A DNA stretch of 64,000 bases from Chryseobacterium hagamense (GCF_007991455.1 NZ_BJYJ01000005.1:62001-126000); one strand, 5' to 3'. Counted from the stretch's first letter, positions 34,085-43,731 are shown. Translations and numbers: made by a program. Notes: generated by a model not told the origin, from the letters alone.

Positions 34085-36232
34085 ATGGCAATTTTAGGAC
34101 AAATTAGGAGTAGACCTTGGCTTTTGATGGGAGTAATTGCACTGGCGCTTTTGGCGTTCCTTGTAAACCCCGACAGTATTGATAAGGTTTTTGGTAAAAA
34201 TCCTGATGTTTTAGGAAAAGTGAATGGTGAGAAAATTACCCGTGAAGAGTTTAACGATCAACTTTTCGTGCTACAACAGCAGGCCGAGCAGCAGGGACAG
34301 CCGAAAGCAGGCCTTGAAGAACAGGCGTGGCAATTGCTGGTACAGTCTAAGCTGATCAAGCAGCAATTCGAGAAAATGGGCTTCGAAATGACCGAAGACT
34401 ATTTCTGGAGCCAGCTGCAGTACGATCAGATGTTTGCTCAGCAGAAGCAGTTTTTCGATGAGAAAGGCAATTTCAAGACCCAGGAGCTTAAAAAACAGAT
34501 CGAAGAGATGAAGGCTGCTTCACCGGAAGGGTATAACCAGTGGCTGAAAACTAGAAAGTCTGTGGAATACAGATTAATGGCAAGACAGGTTTTTGCCAAT
34601 GTTTCCACAGGGATTACCACCGGTAAAAAAGAAGCGGAAGAGCTGATGAGAGAAAGAGATCAGCTGGCAGATATCGATTTTGTGAAGATCGACTATGCAA
34701 CCTACCTTCAGAAAAACAATATTAAAGTAACCACTGAAGATCTGGCTAATTATATCAAACAGCATCCGGTGATGTTCAAGGCTGACGAAAGCCGCAACAT
34801 CGGGATCGTTTATTTCCCTTCCCAGCCGAGTTCAGCAGATGATGCTGCCGCACAGAAGGAGATCAATAAACTGTTCTCAGCAGGAACGGATGCGAGCGGA
34901 GGTTCTGAAAATTTCCAGAATACCAAAAACGACTCGATGTTCGTGATGGCGAATTCAGATATGCCTTACAATCCTCAGTATGTAAAACCGAATCAGTTGC
35001 CACAGGCAATCCAGGCGCAGCTTCCTACCGCTGCAATCGGCCAGACTTTCGGTCCTTACAAAGAGCAGAATTTTTATGTGGTGTCTAAGCTTTTGGATAA
35101 AAAGACTTCAGATTCTACCTTATCCAGACATATCCTTATTGCTTTCAAGGGAAGCCCGGCAGGAGAAGGCGTAACAAGATCCAAAGAGCAGGCTAAAAAA
35201 CTGGCCGACTCTATCGGAGCAATAGTAAAAGCAAATCCGGCAAAATTCACGGAATTCCTTAAACTGTCTAATGACCCGAGTTCTGCAGCACAGGGGGGAA
35301 GCTTAGGATGGACAACGCCTGAGACGCCTTTCGTACCGGAATTCCTGAAGTATCTGGCAGAAAATCCTAAAGGAGCAACAGGAGTGGTTGAAACCCAGTT
35401 CGGTTACCACATCATTAATATCGAAGATAAAAAGCCGGGAGCGATGGCCTATAAAGTTGCCAACCTGGTAAAAGCCGTGAAGCCTTCTGATGCTACCGAA
35501 GCGGAAGTAAATAAAAAGGCAAGCCGTTTTGTTCAGCAGGTTCAGGGGAAGTCGTTCAACGATTTTGTAAACATTGCCAAAAAAGCAAACTACCAGTTCT
35601 CGAATCCGAAGCAGGCTAAGAGATTCGACGGTCAGCTCCAGGGATTAGGAACGGAAAAAGATGCGGATATCCTTTCATGGGCATTCGATAAGAAAAGAGA
35701 GAAAGGGGATACCGAATTATTTACGGTAGACGGAACAGGAGATAAAATTGTTGTTTACCTAAACGGCAAGCAGGAAAAAGGAACCGCAGATCCGGAATCG
35801 GTAAGAGACCAGATTGAAGTGGTGGTGAAAAACAAACTGGCTGCAAAAAAAATCACGGAGAAACTGGGTAAACCGGGAAGTCTTGATCAGGTGGCAAAAC
35901 AGTTCGGAACAACAAAACAATCGGCACAGGTTAACCTGTTGAATCCGTCGGTAGCAGGTTCTATGGAGCCGAAAGTAGCAGGTGCTGCGTTCGGTGCGAA
36001 GAAAGGACAGGTGTCCAATCCGGTTGAAGGCGGAACGGGAGTTTACGTTTTGGTAAAGAAAAACGAAACGACCAACAAGCAGCCGGGAGACCTCAAACAG
36101 TTTACCGAATCTGTTACCCAGAGAAACGGCGGAATGTTCGGACAGGCTTGGTTAAAGAGCTTACAGGACAATGCGAAGATCGATGACTACAGAATCGAAA
36201 TCTGGAACAAATCCGGTTCTCAGCAACAATAA
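34085..36232 (+). CDS. PpiD/SurA-like periplasmic peptidyl-prolyl isomerase
   Basis: A 715-residue folding factor for exported and outer-membrane proteins. A single N-terminal transmembrane helix (PWLLMGVIALALLAFLV, about 10-27) anchors it in the inner membrane. A SurA-N-like helical chaperone region (about 40-220) follows, then a parvulin domain at about 345-455 (SRHILIAF, then FLKLSNDPSSAAQGGSLGW and TQFGYHIINIEDKKPG). The remainder is a degenerate second parvulin-like and helical segment. This is the PpiD layout. It lies 50 nt behind an imperfect -7 element (TATTTTCG at 34048-34055) and ends at a strong terminator. Confidence 0.9.
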   Translation: MAILGQIRSRPWLLMGVIALALLAFLVNPDSIDKVFGKNPDVLGKVNGEKITREEFNDQLFVLQQQAEQQGQPKAGLEEQAWQLLVQSKLIKQQFEKMGFEMTEDYFWSQLQYDQMFAQQKQFFDEKGNFKTQELKKQIEEMKAASPEGYNQWLKTRKSVEYRLMARQVFANVSTGITTGKKEAEELMRERDQLADIDFVKIDYATYLQKNNIKVTTEDLANYIKQHPVMFKADESRNIGIVYFPSQPSSADDAAAQKEINKLFSAGTDASGGSENFQNTKNDSMFVMANSDMPYNPQYVKPNQLPQAIQAQLPTAAIGQTFGPYKEQNFYVVSKLLDKKTSDSTLSRHILIAFKGSPAGEGVTRSKEQAKKLADSIGAIVKANPAKFTEFLKLSNDPSSAAQGGSLGWTTPETPFVPEFLKYLAENPKGATGVVETQFGYHIINIEDKKPGAMAYKVANLVKAVKPSDATEAEVNKKASRFVQQVQGKSFNDFVNIAKKANYQFSNPKQAKRFDGQLQGLGTEKDADILSWAFDKKREKGDTELFTVDGTGDKIVVYLNGKQEKGTADPESVRDQIEVVVKNKLAAKKITEKLGKPGSLDQVAKQFGTTKQSAQVNLLNPSVAGSMEPKVAGAAFGAKKGQVSNPVEGGTGVYVLVKKNETTNKQPGDLKQFTESVTQRNGGMFGQAWLKSLQDNAKIDDYRIEIWNKSGSQQQ

Positions 36233-36253
36233 AAAAATATTTTCAGATAAATG

Positions 36254-36287
36254 AAAAGCGGCAAAGTTTTTGCCGCTTTTTTTGTGT
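36254..36287 (+). terminator. Terminator after the PpiD-like gene
   Basis: AAAGCGGCAAA (36255-36265) pairs with TTTGCCGCTTT (36269-36279) and continues into T7. Confidence 0.85.
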
Positions 36288-36328
36288 TTAACGCAGAGCA
36301 TTACAGAAAAACATTAATTTAAATGTAG

Positions 36329-36336
36329 TATATTTG
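36329..36336 (+). promoter_or_regulatory. -7 element for the MCE gene
   Basis: TATATTTG, 22 nt before the GTG start at 36359. No TTG at the expected distance. Confidence 0.4.
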
Positions 36337-36358
36337 CTCATTAGAAAAAATTTAGCAA

Positions 36359-37309
36359 GTGAAGTTCAGTAAAGAATTAAAAGCTGGTGTGATCGCACTA
36401 TTGGCCATCGTCGGCTTTGTGGTGCTTTTTCAATTTATGAAAGGCAGGAGCCTTTTTACTACCGACAATATATTTTACGCAAAATATGATAATGTAGAGG
36501 GATTAGCCCAGTCTTCGCCTGTTTCAATCAATGGTTTGAAAGTAGGGCAGGTAGACAAAATTATTCCCCATACCTCCAAAGAAGGAAAAATCGATTTTCT
36601 TGTTAAAATTACGGTTGATAATAATTTTGAATTCTCAAAAAATTCAACATTAGAGATTTTTGAACCCAGCCTGATGGGCGGCAAAGAAATGAGAATCAAT
36701 CTGATGTACGGCGGACAGACAGCAAAAGACGGGGATACCTTAAGGGGAGCCTTTAAGCTGGGAACATTAGGGAGCCTTTCTTCCCAGGTAGGTCCGGTAA
36801 AAGACCAGCTGCAGGTAGTGCTTCACCGGGTGGATTCACTGATGACCAATGCCAACCAATTGGTAGATACCCAAAACCGACAGGAAATCAAATTACTTCT
36901 GGTTAATCTTAACAAAACCGTTGGTGCATTACAAAGCACGGCAGCCAGCGTAAACTCTCTGGTAGGCCATAATGATCCGAAGCTTCAGAAAGTGCTGGAT
37001 GACGCAAGCCTTACCATGCAGAGCGGTAAGGTTACTTTAGATAAATACGGGAATTTAGCGGAGAGCATTGATACCAAAAAGCTGAATGCCACCATTGCCA
37101 ACCTGGATGAAACCGTAGGCCAGCTGAATAAAGTGGTTTCCGGAATCGACAGAGGAGAAGGCAGTTTAGGGAAGATCATGAAAGACGATCAGCTGTACAA
37201 CAATCTTAATGCAGCTTCCAACAATCTTAATTCTCTGATTGAAGACCTTAAAGCACATCCTAAGAAATACGTTAACTTCTCCGTATTCGGAAAGAACAGT
37301 AAAGACTAA
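36359..37309 (+). CDS. MlaD-like MCE-domain protein
   Basis: A 316-residue membrane-anchored lipid-binding protein. One N-terminal transmembrane helix (GVIALLAIVGFVVLFQF) is followed by the MCE domain (FYAKYDNVEGLAQSSPVSIN, then GLKVGQV, and a block with EPSLMGGKEMRINL), and a long helical C-terminal part that would line the transenvelope tunnel. The start is GTG at 36359; no ATG occurs near. Likely the substrate-binding component for the MlaE/MlaF transporter encoded at 18.5-20.1 kb, because these genes are often split in Bacteroidota. It lies 9 nt before the Fe-S gene, which may be co-transcribed. Confidence 0.88.
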   Translation: MKFSKELKAGVIALLAIVGFVVLFQFMKGRSLFTTDNIFYAKYDNVEGLAQSSPVSINGLKVGQVDKIIPHTSKEGKIDFLVKITVDNNFEFSKNSTLEIFEPSLMGGKEMRINLMYGGQTAKDGDTLRGAFKLGTLGSLSSQVGPVKDQLQVVLHRVDSLMTNANQLVDTQNRQEIKLLLVNLNKTVGALQSTAASVNSLVGHNDPKLQKVLDDASLTMQSGKVTLDKYGNLAESIDTKKLNATIANLDETVGQLNKVVSGIDRGEGSLGKIMKDDQLYNNLNAASNNLNSLIEDLKAHPKKYVNFSVFGKNSKD

Positions 37310-37318
37310 TAGATTACC

Positions 37319-38656
37319 ATGCAATATATTCCTCATATTATTTTTTTTATTTTACTAGTAGCCGGTTTCGGGCTGTTTGCCAAGAGTCTGCTTAAAATTT
37401 ACAGAAATATCAGGTTAGGGAGGGAGATTAACCGTAGCGACAGAAAAGGTGAACGCTGGGAAACCATGGCCAGAGTAGCGATGGGCCAGAGCAAAATGAC
37501 CAAGCGTCCGATTGCAGGCGTACTCCATCTTTTCGTCTATGTAGGATTTATCATTATCAATATCGAGCTTATAGAAATCGTGGTAGACGGAATTTTCGGG
37601 ACCCACCGGTTTTTATCCACTATCATAGGAGAAAGCGTATACGGTTTTTTTACCGCAACGCTGGAAATTTTAGCTTTATTGGTGGTTATCGGAGTCGTAG
37701 CGTTTTTTATCCGCAGAAACTTTTATGGAGTGAAAAGACTCACGATGAAGGAACTTCTGGGATGGCCGAAAGAGGACGCCAACTGGATCCTGATTATTGA
37801 ATTTGCGCTGATGATGGCTTTCTTTATGATGAATGCCTCAGATTCTATTCTGCAGAGCAGAGGATATGGTCATTTTGCAAATGTAGGATCTTTTCCGGTA
37901 AGTAACATTTCCTTTGTTCCGTTTCTTGAAACTTTCAGCTTTGACAGCGGATTCCTGTTCGGCATTGAAAGAGCTGCCTGGTGGTTCCATTTTGTAGGGA
38001 TTCTGTTCTTTATGAATTATCTGTATTACTCGAAGCATTTACATATTATCCTGGCTTTCCCAAGTACATGGTATGCCAACCTTGAGAAAAAAGGGAAATT
38101 CAATAATCTCGAATCCGTAACCAAGGAAATTAAATTGATGATGGATCCCAACGCCGACCCGTATGCGGCTCCGGCGGAAGGAGAGGGGGAAGCACCGTCA
38201 AAATTCGGAGCGGAAGATATCTTTGATCTGAATCAGGTTCAGCTGTTAAATGCTTATTCCTGTACGGAATGCGGTCGGTGTACAGCCGTCTGTCCGGCTA
38301 ATATTACCGGAAAAAAACTTTCTCCGAGACTGATCTTGATGAAAACCAGGGACCGTCTGGAAGAAGTAGGAAAGAATATCGACAAAAACGGCAAGTTTGA
38401 AGATGACGGTAAAAAGCTGTTGCATGACTATATTACCAAGGAGGAACTGTGGGCCTGTACGACATGCAATGCATGTACGGAAGCCTGCCCGGTACTGCTG
38501 GACCCTTTGTCGATCATCAACGATATGAGAAGATTTCTGGTCATGGAACAGTCGGCGGCGCCACAGGAACTCAACCTGATGATGTCGAATATCGAAAACA
38601 ATGCTGCTCCGTGGCAATATAATCAGGCAGACCGTCTGAACTGGGCAAAAGACTAA
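37319..38656 (+). CDS. Membrane-bound Fe-S oxidoreductase subunit (HdrC/glycolate-oxidase-like)
   Basis: A 445-residue protein. About five transmembrane helices in the N-terminal 270 residues resemble a haem b-binding gamma subunit of respiratory reductases. A soluble ferredoxin domain then carries two [4Fe-4S] motifs: SCTECGRCTAVCP and ACTTCNACTEACP. Together with the next gene (CCG-domain subunit) it forms a two-part module like HdrC/HdrB or the electron-transfer arm of quinone-linked dehydrogenases. This module is common in Bacteroidota, but its electron donor is not known to me. Confidence 0.82.
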   Translation: MQYIPHIIFFILLVAGFGLFAKSLLKIYRNIRLGREINRSDRKGERWETMARVAMGQSKMTKRPIAGVLHLFVYVGFIIINIELIEIVVDGIFGTHRFLSTIIGESVYGFFTATLEILALLVVIGVVAFFIRRNFYGVKRLTMKELLGWPKEDANWILIIEFALMMAFFMMNASDSILQSRGYGHFANVGSFPVSNISFVPFLETFSFDSGFLFGIERAAWWFHFVGILFFMNYLYYSKHLHIILAFPSTWYANLEKKGKFNNLESVTKEIKLMMDPNADPYAAPAEGEGEAPSKFGAEDIFDLNQVQLLNAYSCTECGRCTAVCPANITGKKLSPRLILMKTRDRLEEVGKNIDKNGKFEDDGKKLLHDYITKEELWACTTCNACTEACPVLLDPLSIINDMRRFLVMEQSAAPQELNLMMSNIENNAAPWQYNQADRLNWAKD

Positions 38657-38670
38657 TTAATCAATTACGT

Positions 38671-38733
38671 AATTTGAAAATATGAAAATTAATCATAGAT
38701 TTTCAATTTTTCAAATTCTCATATTTTCAAATT
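38671..38733. repeat. 15-bp perfect inverted repeat between the two Fe-S genes
   Basis: AATTTGAAAATATGA (38671-38685) is repeated in reverse complement at 38719-38733, with further AT-rich partial symmetry in the 33-nt interior. It would form a long AT hairpin in the intercistronic RNA. Sequences built on TTTTCAAATT are frequent between flavobacterial genes. Confidence 0.6.
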
Positions 38734-38740
38734 GATACAA

Positions 38741-39526
38741 ATGGATTTCAATATAAAAACAATGGCAGAATATGCTGCCGAAGGGAAGTCACCGGAAGTT
38801 TTATTCTGGGTAGGCTGCGCGGGAAGTTTTGATGACCGTGCTAAGAAAATCACAAAAGCATTCTGCAAAATATTAAATAAAATCGGGGTTGAATTTGCCG
38901 TTCTGGGACAGGAAGAAAGCTGTACCGGGGATCCTGCAAAACGTGCCGGAAACGAATTTGTTTTCCAGATGATGGCCCTGACGAACATTGAAGTACTGAA
39001 CGCGTACGAGGTAAAAAAAATCGTTACGGCCTGTCCTCACTGTTTCAACACCCTGAAAAATGAATATCCGGGCCTTGGAGGAAATTATGAAGTAATCCAT
39101 CACACCCAGTTTCTCAGAAATCTTATGGAAGAAGGGAGACTGAAGATTGAAGGCGGGGCTTTTAGAGGAAAGAAGATTACTTTTCACGATCCGTGCTACC
39201 TGGGGCGCGCCAATGGCGAATACGAAGCGCCGAGAATGTTGCTTGAAAAACTGGATGCCGAGCTTGTGGAGATGAAGCGTTGTAAAACCAATGGCCTTTG
39301 CTGCGGTGCGGGGGGCGCACAGATGTTTAAAGAACCTGAAAAAGGAAAGAAAGACATCAACATCGAAAGAACTGAAGAAGCATTAGCCACTGAGCCGAAG
39401 GTGATTGCTACGGGCTGCCCGTTCTGCAATACCATGATGACGGATGGGGTAAAACATTTCAATAAAAATAATGAAGTCGCAGTAAAAGATATCGTTGAGC
39501 TTCTGGCAGAAGCGGAAGATCTGTAA
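38741..39526 (+). CDS. CCG-domain Fe-S protein (HdrB/LutA-like)
   Basis: A 261-residue soluble protein with two cysteine-rich CCG-type domains: VGCAGSFDDRA...SCTGDPAKR and ACPHCFNTLKNEYP in the first, then HDPCYLGRANGEYEAPR, NGLCCGAGGAQMF and GCPFCNTMM in the second. Such domains bind special [4Fe-4S] clusters for disulfide or quinone-linked chemistry. The true start is ATG 38741, not the TTG three codons earlier. Pairs with the upstream membrane subunit across an intercistronic hairpin. Confidence 0.85.
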   Translation: MDFNIKTMAEYAAEGKSPEVLFWVGCAGSFDDRAKKITKAFCKILNKIGVEFAVLGQEESCTGDPAKRAGNEFVFQMMALTNIEVLNAYEVKKIVTACPHCFNTLKNEYPGLGGNYEVIHHTQFLRNLMEEGRLKIEGGAFRGKKITFHDPCYLGRANGEYEAPRMLLEKLDAELVEMKRCKTNGLCCGAGGAQMFKEPEKGKKDINIERTEEALATEPKVIATGCPFCNTMMTDGVKHFNKNNEVAVKDIVELLAEAEDL

Positions 39527-39539
39527 AAGTTTTGTCTTA

Positions 39540-40700
39540 GTGAAACAAATCCATGCTTCCATAAAAACGGGATGGAAGATGTCTTTCATTTTCATCGTCG
39601 GTATTATGGCGTACCTCAGTTTCTGGAATTACCAAAATAGGGTGTATGATTGGGACATGCCGGGCTACATCGGATGTCTGTATACTTTAAAATTCCCTGA
39701 TGCACCGGATAAGGTGCATCAGCTGACTTATTCGGACATCAAGAAAAAAGCATCTGCCTACGAATTCCGGGATATCACCGGAACACTAAAAATTCCGGAT
39801 AAGGCCCGGCAGGCATTTGCATTTAATACAAAAGCTTTTACCGAACAGCTGCCCTATTTTAAAATCAAAACCGGGTATAATCTCGCTGTTTTACTGCTGT
39901 ATGAATCGGAGCTTTCATCGCCGGATGCAGTTAGCTTACTCAGTATTTTTTCTTATTTCATCTCCGGGCTGCTTGCCTTTTTCATTCTGAAAATTATCTT
40001 TCCTGAAAATTATTTCCCGGCCATCCTTTTAACAGTCGGAATTATGCTTCTGCCTCCGGTAACGTATATGTCCAGGGTTTCCACGCCGGACCTCTTTGTT
40101 CTGCAGTTCCTGCTGGTTTTTATGATCGGGTTTCTGAAAAAATGGAGCCGATGGATGATGTTTAGCGTTCTTTTTGTAATTACCTTTACAAGGCCCGATT
40201 ATCTGCCCCTTACCTTAAGTTATCTGATGTTAAAAGGTATATACGGATATTTCGGTGATAGAAAACTGGATTTTAGCCTGGCGGCACAGGGAATCATTCT
40301 GGTGATTCTGTATTTAACCATCATTAAATTTTCAGGTTATCCCGGATGGAAGCATCTTTTTTATGATTCTTTCATTTACAGGCGGCCGCTGATTTCAGGG
40401 TCTCCGCCGCATTTCACGCTTCATGATTACCTGAATATCATCTGTACGAAAGTGATCCATTTCAAAAAGGTGACCTTAATTTCATTCGGGCTTACCGGGC
40501 TGATATTCTATTGGTCAGAGGACCGGTGGATCAGGGCATTTTCAGTGGTTGTTCTCATCAATATTTATATCAAATTTTTAATTTTCCCCCATTCGGCGGG
40601 ATTAAGGTTTTTCTTCGGATATATTATCCTGTTGTTGTTCATCTGTTTATCCGTATTCAGCAGGAAATATAATGGCTTCAGACTCAGGAAAATTGTGTAA
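39540..40700 (+). CDS. Polytopic membrane protein, possibly GT-C-type glycosyltransferase
   Basis: A 387-residue protein (from GTG 39540; ATG 39579 is the other possible start) with about ten transmembrane helices. A large first loop with the acidic motif VYDWDMPGY follows the first helix, which fits GT-C glycosyltransferases that use lipid-linked sugars and have an acidic residue there. No closer family is recognised. It lies 13 nt after the Fe-S gene but is functionally closer to the polysaccharide genes downstream. Confidence 0.6.
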   Translation: MKQIHASIKTGWKMSFIFIVGIMAYLSFWNYQNRVYDWDMPGYIGCLYTLKFPDAPDKVHQLTYSDIKKKASAYEFRDITGTLKIPDKARQAFAFNTKAFTEQLPYFKIKTGYNLAVLLLYESELSSPDAVSLLSIFSYFISGLLAFFILKIIFPENYFPAILLTVGIMLLPPVTYMSRVSTPDLFVLQFLLVFMIGFLKKWSRWMMFSVLFVITFTRPDYLPLTLSYLMLKGIYGYFGDRKLDFSLAAQGIILVILYLTIIKFSGYPGWKHLFYDSFIYRRPLISGSPPHFTLHDYLNIICTKVIHFKKVTLISFGLTGLIFYWSEDRWIRAFSVVVLINIYIKFLIFPHSAGLRFFFGYIILLLFICLSVFSRKYNGFRLRKIV

Positions 40701-40705
40701 TTTTG
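40698..40705 (+). promoter_or_regulatory. -7 element for the gene at 40726
   Basis: TAATTTTG, 20 nt before the ATG; overlaps the stop codon of the upstream gene. No clear -33. Confidence 0.4.
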
Positions 40706-40725
40706 AACTTTAAAACAAATCAGCA

Positions 40726-41214
40726 ATGAAGATTGAAGAATCCAATATCGTGGAAGCAAACGATTACAGAGTCATTATATATCCGGCGTCACGGCCTTTT
40801 GAAACGAAAGAAGCCAAGCAGATTACCGAAACGCTTTTCGACTTTCTGGCGACCTGGGCAGCACATGGGAAACCACTTTCTTCCTCCTTTAAAATCGAAA
40901 AAAACCAGTTCATCATCATCTGTGTGGATGAGGAAAAAGAAATGGCATCAGGGTGCAGTATCGATGCATTAGGAAAGGTAATGAGGAAAATTGATGAAGA
41001 ATATCAGCTTGGCCTGTTTGACCGGATGAAAGCCAGCTTTGTTGAAAATGGAGAGGTAAAAACCCTGAAGCTTAATGATTTTAAATCGAAGGTCAGAAGC
41101 GGGGAAATCGCTCAGGACATTCAGGTTTTCGACTTTTCGAAAAATACCTATTTGGAATTTCTGGGTAATTTTCTACTGCCTTTCGAAAGAAGCTGGGCAG
41201 CAGGCATTAAATAA
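40726..41214 (+). CDS. Conserved flavobacterial protein of unknown function
   Basis: A 162-residue soluble protein. The blocks RVIIYPASRPFETKEA, TWAAHGKPL, FIIICVDEEKEMASGCSID and GLFDRMKASF belong to a family present in most Bacteroidota. I recall it being labelled 'ABC transporter ATPase' in databases, but no Walker A, signature or Walker B motif is present, so that name should not be used. No signal peptide or membrane segment. It has its own -7 element and terminator. Confidence 0.75.
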   Translation: MKIEESNIVEANDYRVIIYPASRPFETKEAKQITETLFDFLATWAAHGKPLSSSFKIEKNQFIIICVDEEKEMASGCSIDALGKVMRKIDEEYQLGLFDRMKASFVENGEVKTLKLNDFKSKVRSGEIAQDIQVFDFSKNTYLEFLGNFLLPFERSWAAGIK

Positions 41215-41238
41215 GCCGGTTATGGTGAAAATCAATAC

Positions 41239-41264
41239 AAAAGTGGAGTATTTCCACTTTTTTT
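41239..41264 (+). terminator. Terminator before the glycosyltransferase gene
   Basis: AAAAGTGGA (41239-41247) pairs with TCCACTTTT (41253-41261), loop of 5 nt, then T. Confidence 0.8.
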
Positions 41265-41272
41265 GGTTTAAG

Positions 41273-41280
41273 TATATTTG
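41273..41280 (+). promoter_or_regulatory. -7 element for the glycosyltransferase-flippase pair
   Basis: TATATTTG, 40 nt before ATG 41321, directly after the preceding terminator. Confidence 0.4.
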
Positions 41281-41320
41281 TAGAAATTTTTAAAGCTTTC
41301 AATAAAAATTCCAGACGCTG

Positions 41321-42454
41321 ATGGCCAGGATCCTTTTTTTAACGACTGCCCACCGATATGATGATGACCGGATTTTTTATCATCAGGCGAAAGCATTGAA
41401 AGATGAAGGACACCGGGTGAAAATCTGCAGCCTTACCTCAGAATTCCAGGGAATGGCTGACGGGATTGAAAGCGAATCCTATGCAGTACTTGAAAAGAGC
41501 ACGGAGGAGAAATTAAAAGTTTTTAAAAAAGCAGTTCAAGGTTTTAATCCGGATACGGTCATCTGTTCGGAACCGCTGGCGGTAATGGCTGCGGGAAAAT
41601 TTAAAAAACAGAAAAAAGCCAATATTGTGTACGATATCACCGAGTGGTACCCTTCGATGAGAATGATCGAGCCTTTTTCTTTTCCATTCAATATCTTTCA
41701 TGCCCTGAAGTTCTTCATGATCCAGCTTTACGCGGGGTTAATCAGCACCCATTTTATCTTTGGTGAGGATACGAAAAAGTTTCCGCTGGCTTATTTTTTT
41801 CCGTTTAAAAAAAAGATGGTACTGCCGTATTATCCGGATGATGCTTACATTCACCAGAATATGAAGACGCTGCAGCCGGATACCATTACCCTGTGCTATA
41901 CCGGACAGTTTTCCGAAGAAAAGGGAATCGGGCATTTTTTTGCAGCTGCCGACCGATTAAGGAAAAAGAGGCCGGGCCTGAATCTCCGTATTCTGCTGAT
42001 CGGAGGGACTAGAAAGGATAGCGACGAAAGGTATTTTGCAGAACAGCTTGAAAAATACCGGTTTGAAAATATAAGCATCAGCAAACCGGCCTCTTTTGAA
42101 ACTTTTACGGAAACCTATGCGGAAGCGGATATTTGTTTCGACCTGAGAAGCATGAATTATGAAAATCATCACTGTTTACCGATCAAATTATTCTATTATG
42201 CCGCTTCAGGTAAGCCTGTTGTCTACACCGACCTGAAAGCCATCAGAAAACATATGGATGTATCCGGATTCGGATTTCTGGTGGATCCCGAAGATCCGGA
42301 AACCATTACCGGGCATATTTTAAAATATCTTGAAGATCCGGCATTGTATGTGAAACATGCCCGAAATGCCAGGAATGCTTATGAAGAAAAATACAATTGG
42401 GCAACGATCAGGGGACCGTTCGTAAAATTTATCGATAATGCAGTGCGAAAATGA
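41321..42454 (+). CDS. Glycosyltransferase (GT-B, group 1 type)
   Basis: A 377-residue cytoplasmic or membrane-associated glycosyltransferase of the GT-B fold. N-terminal acceptor domain: ILFLTTAHRYDDDRIFYHQA. C-terminal donor domain: LCYTGQFSEEKGIGHFF, LRILLIGGTRKD, then a block with YAEADICFDLRS and LPIKLFYYAASGKPVV, the usual nucleotide-sugar binding region. Donor sugar and acceptor unknown. It overlaps the next gene by 4 nt (ATGA), so it works with the flippase in surface-glycan export. Confidence 0.85.
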   Translation: MARILFLTTAHRYDDDRIFYHQAKALKDEGHRVKICSLTSEFQGMADGIESESYAVLEKSTEEKLKVFKKAVQGFNPDTVICSEPLAVMAAGKFKKQKKANIVYDITEWYPSMRMIEPFSFPFNIFHALKFFMIQLYAGLISTHFIFGEDTKKFPLAYFFPFKKKMVLPYYPDDAYIHQNMKTLQPDTITLCYTGQFSEEKGIGHFFAAADRLRKKRPGLNLRILLIGGTRKDSDERYFAEQLEKYRFENISISKPASFETFTETYAEADICFDLRSMNYENHHCLPIKLFYYAASGKPVVYTDLKAIRKHMDVSGFGFLVDPEDPETITGHILKYLEDPALYVKHARNARNAYEEKYNWATIRGPFVKFIDNAVRK

Positions 42455-43707
42455 AGCAGGGGACTATTTTTAAGACTTTTGTTTCGCGGTTTTTGATTCT
42501 GATCCTAAATTTCGGACTGGTCATTTATACAACCAATCAGTGGGGAAGCGAAGGAAAGGGAACCATTTCCATTATGGTGGCCAATCTTACCGTTATCAGT
42601 TTTTTTGCCAATGTCTTTGTGGGGAGCAGCATGAGCTACTTCGCGAAAAGATACAGGACTGAAGAGATTTTGCCTTTTGCCTATCTATGGTCTGTTCTCA
42701 TAGGAGGTGTTGTTTCTGTTGTTTTCAGTTTTAACCAGGCTCCGGAATATTCATGCTACCTGGTGATCCTGTCTGTTTTATCGGCATTGCTGGCGGCCAA
42801 TGTAAATCTGTTTGTCGGTCAGCAGAACATCCGAATGTTTAACCTGTATACGGTATTGCAGCAGGTGGTGCATATCGCTTTTATTATCATTATTATTTAC
42901 CTGATCCGTATAACTTCCGTTGAAGCTTATTTTATTGCCCAGATCAGCTGTTTCGGGCTTTTATTTCTGGTCAGTGCCATTCAGGTACTGAGACCGTGTA
43001 GCTTTAAAAAATTATCATTCCCAAAGGCGGCCGGTTATAAGCTTTTCGATTACGGATGGAAAACGCAGGTAAGCGCTTTTCTTCAGTTTCTGAATTACCG
43101 GTTGTCTTTTTACTTTCTGGAATATTTTAAAGGAATTGCCAGCGTCGGGATTTTTTCAGTGGGTATAGCCTTTTCTGAAGCGGTATGGACGGTCAGCCGC
43201 AGCCTTTCCCTGGTGTTGTACGCGGATGTGGTAAACAACAAAAGCCCTGTGGAAGCCATTGAGAAAACAAAGGTTTCCTTGAAAATGAGTTTTTTAATTA
43301 CTTTAGTATTTATTGTGATGATGCTTATGATCCCTGCTCAGGTGTATGCCGTGATTTTCGGAAAGGATTTCAGCCGTACCAAGGAAATCGTGCTTCTGCT
43401 TTCACCGGGCATCCTTGCCATTGCCGTAAGCAATATTATCGGTTATTATTTTGCAGGAATCAATAAGCTCAGGATTCTTAATGTAAAATCACTGATCGGA
43501 CTGATTTTTACGATTATTTCTTCTTTCTACGTAATTCCGAGATGGGGAATTTCAGGAGCCTGCATTGTGACTTCTATTTCATATTGTCTCTCGTCCGGGC
43601 TTCTGTTCTGGCAGTTTTATAAGATGACGGAATTCAGGATCCGGGATTATTTCCTTTCAAAAGCCGAGATCAGTTTACTTTTAAATAAGGTCTTAAAGAA
43701 AAAATAG
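42451..43707 (+). CDS. Polysaccharide flippase (Wzx/MATE-like)
   Basis: A 418-residue membrane protein with about twelve transmembrane helices in the pattern of the lipid-linked oligosaccharide exporter superfamily: FVSRFLILILNFGLVIYTTNQ at the N-terminus, repeated pairs of helices, and YFAGINKLRILN before the last bundle. It is expected to flip lipid-bound oligosaccharides across the inner membrane. Translationally coupled to the glycosyltransferase upstream. No polymerase gene is adjacent. Confidence 0.82.
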   Translation: MKQGTIFKTFVSRFLILILNFGLVIYTTNQWGSEGKGTISIMVANLTVISFFANVFVGSSMSYFAKRYRTEEILPFAYLWSVLIGGVVSVVFSFNQAPEYSCYLVILSVLSALLAANVNLFVGQQNIRMFNLYTVLQQVVHIAFIIIIIYLIRITSVEAYFIAQISCFGLLFLVSAIQVLRPCSFKKLSFPKAAGYKLFDYGWKTQVSAFLQFLNYRLSFYFLEYFKGIASVGIFSVGIAFSEAVWTVSRSLSLVLYADVVNNKSPVEAIEKTKVSLKMSFLITLVFIVMMLMIPAQVYAVIFGKDFSRTKEIVLLLSPGILAIAVSNIIGYYFAGINKLRILNVKSLIGLIFTIISSFYVIPRWGISGACIVTSISYCLSSGLLFWQFYKMTEFRIRDYFLSKAEISLLLNKVLKKK

Positions 43708-43731
43708 GAGGACGGAATAAAAATAAGTTTT

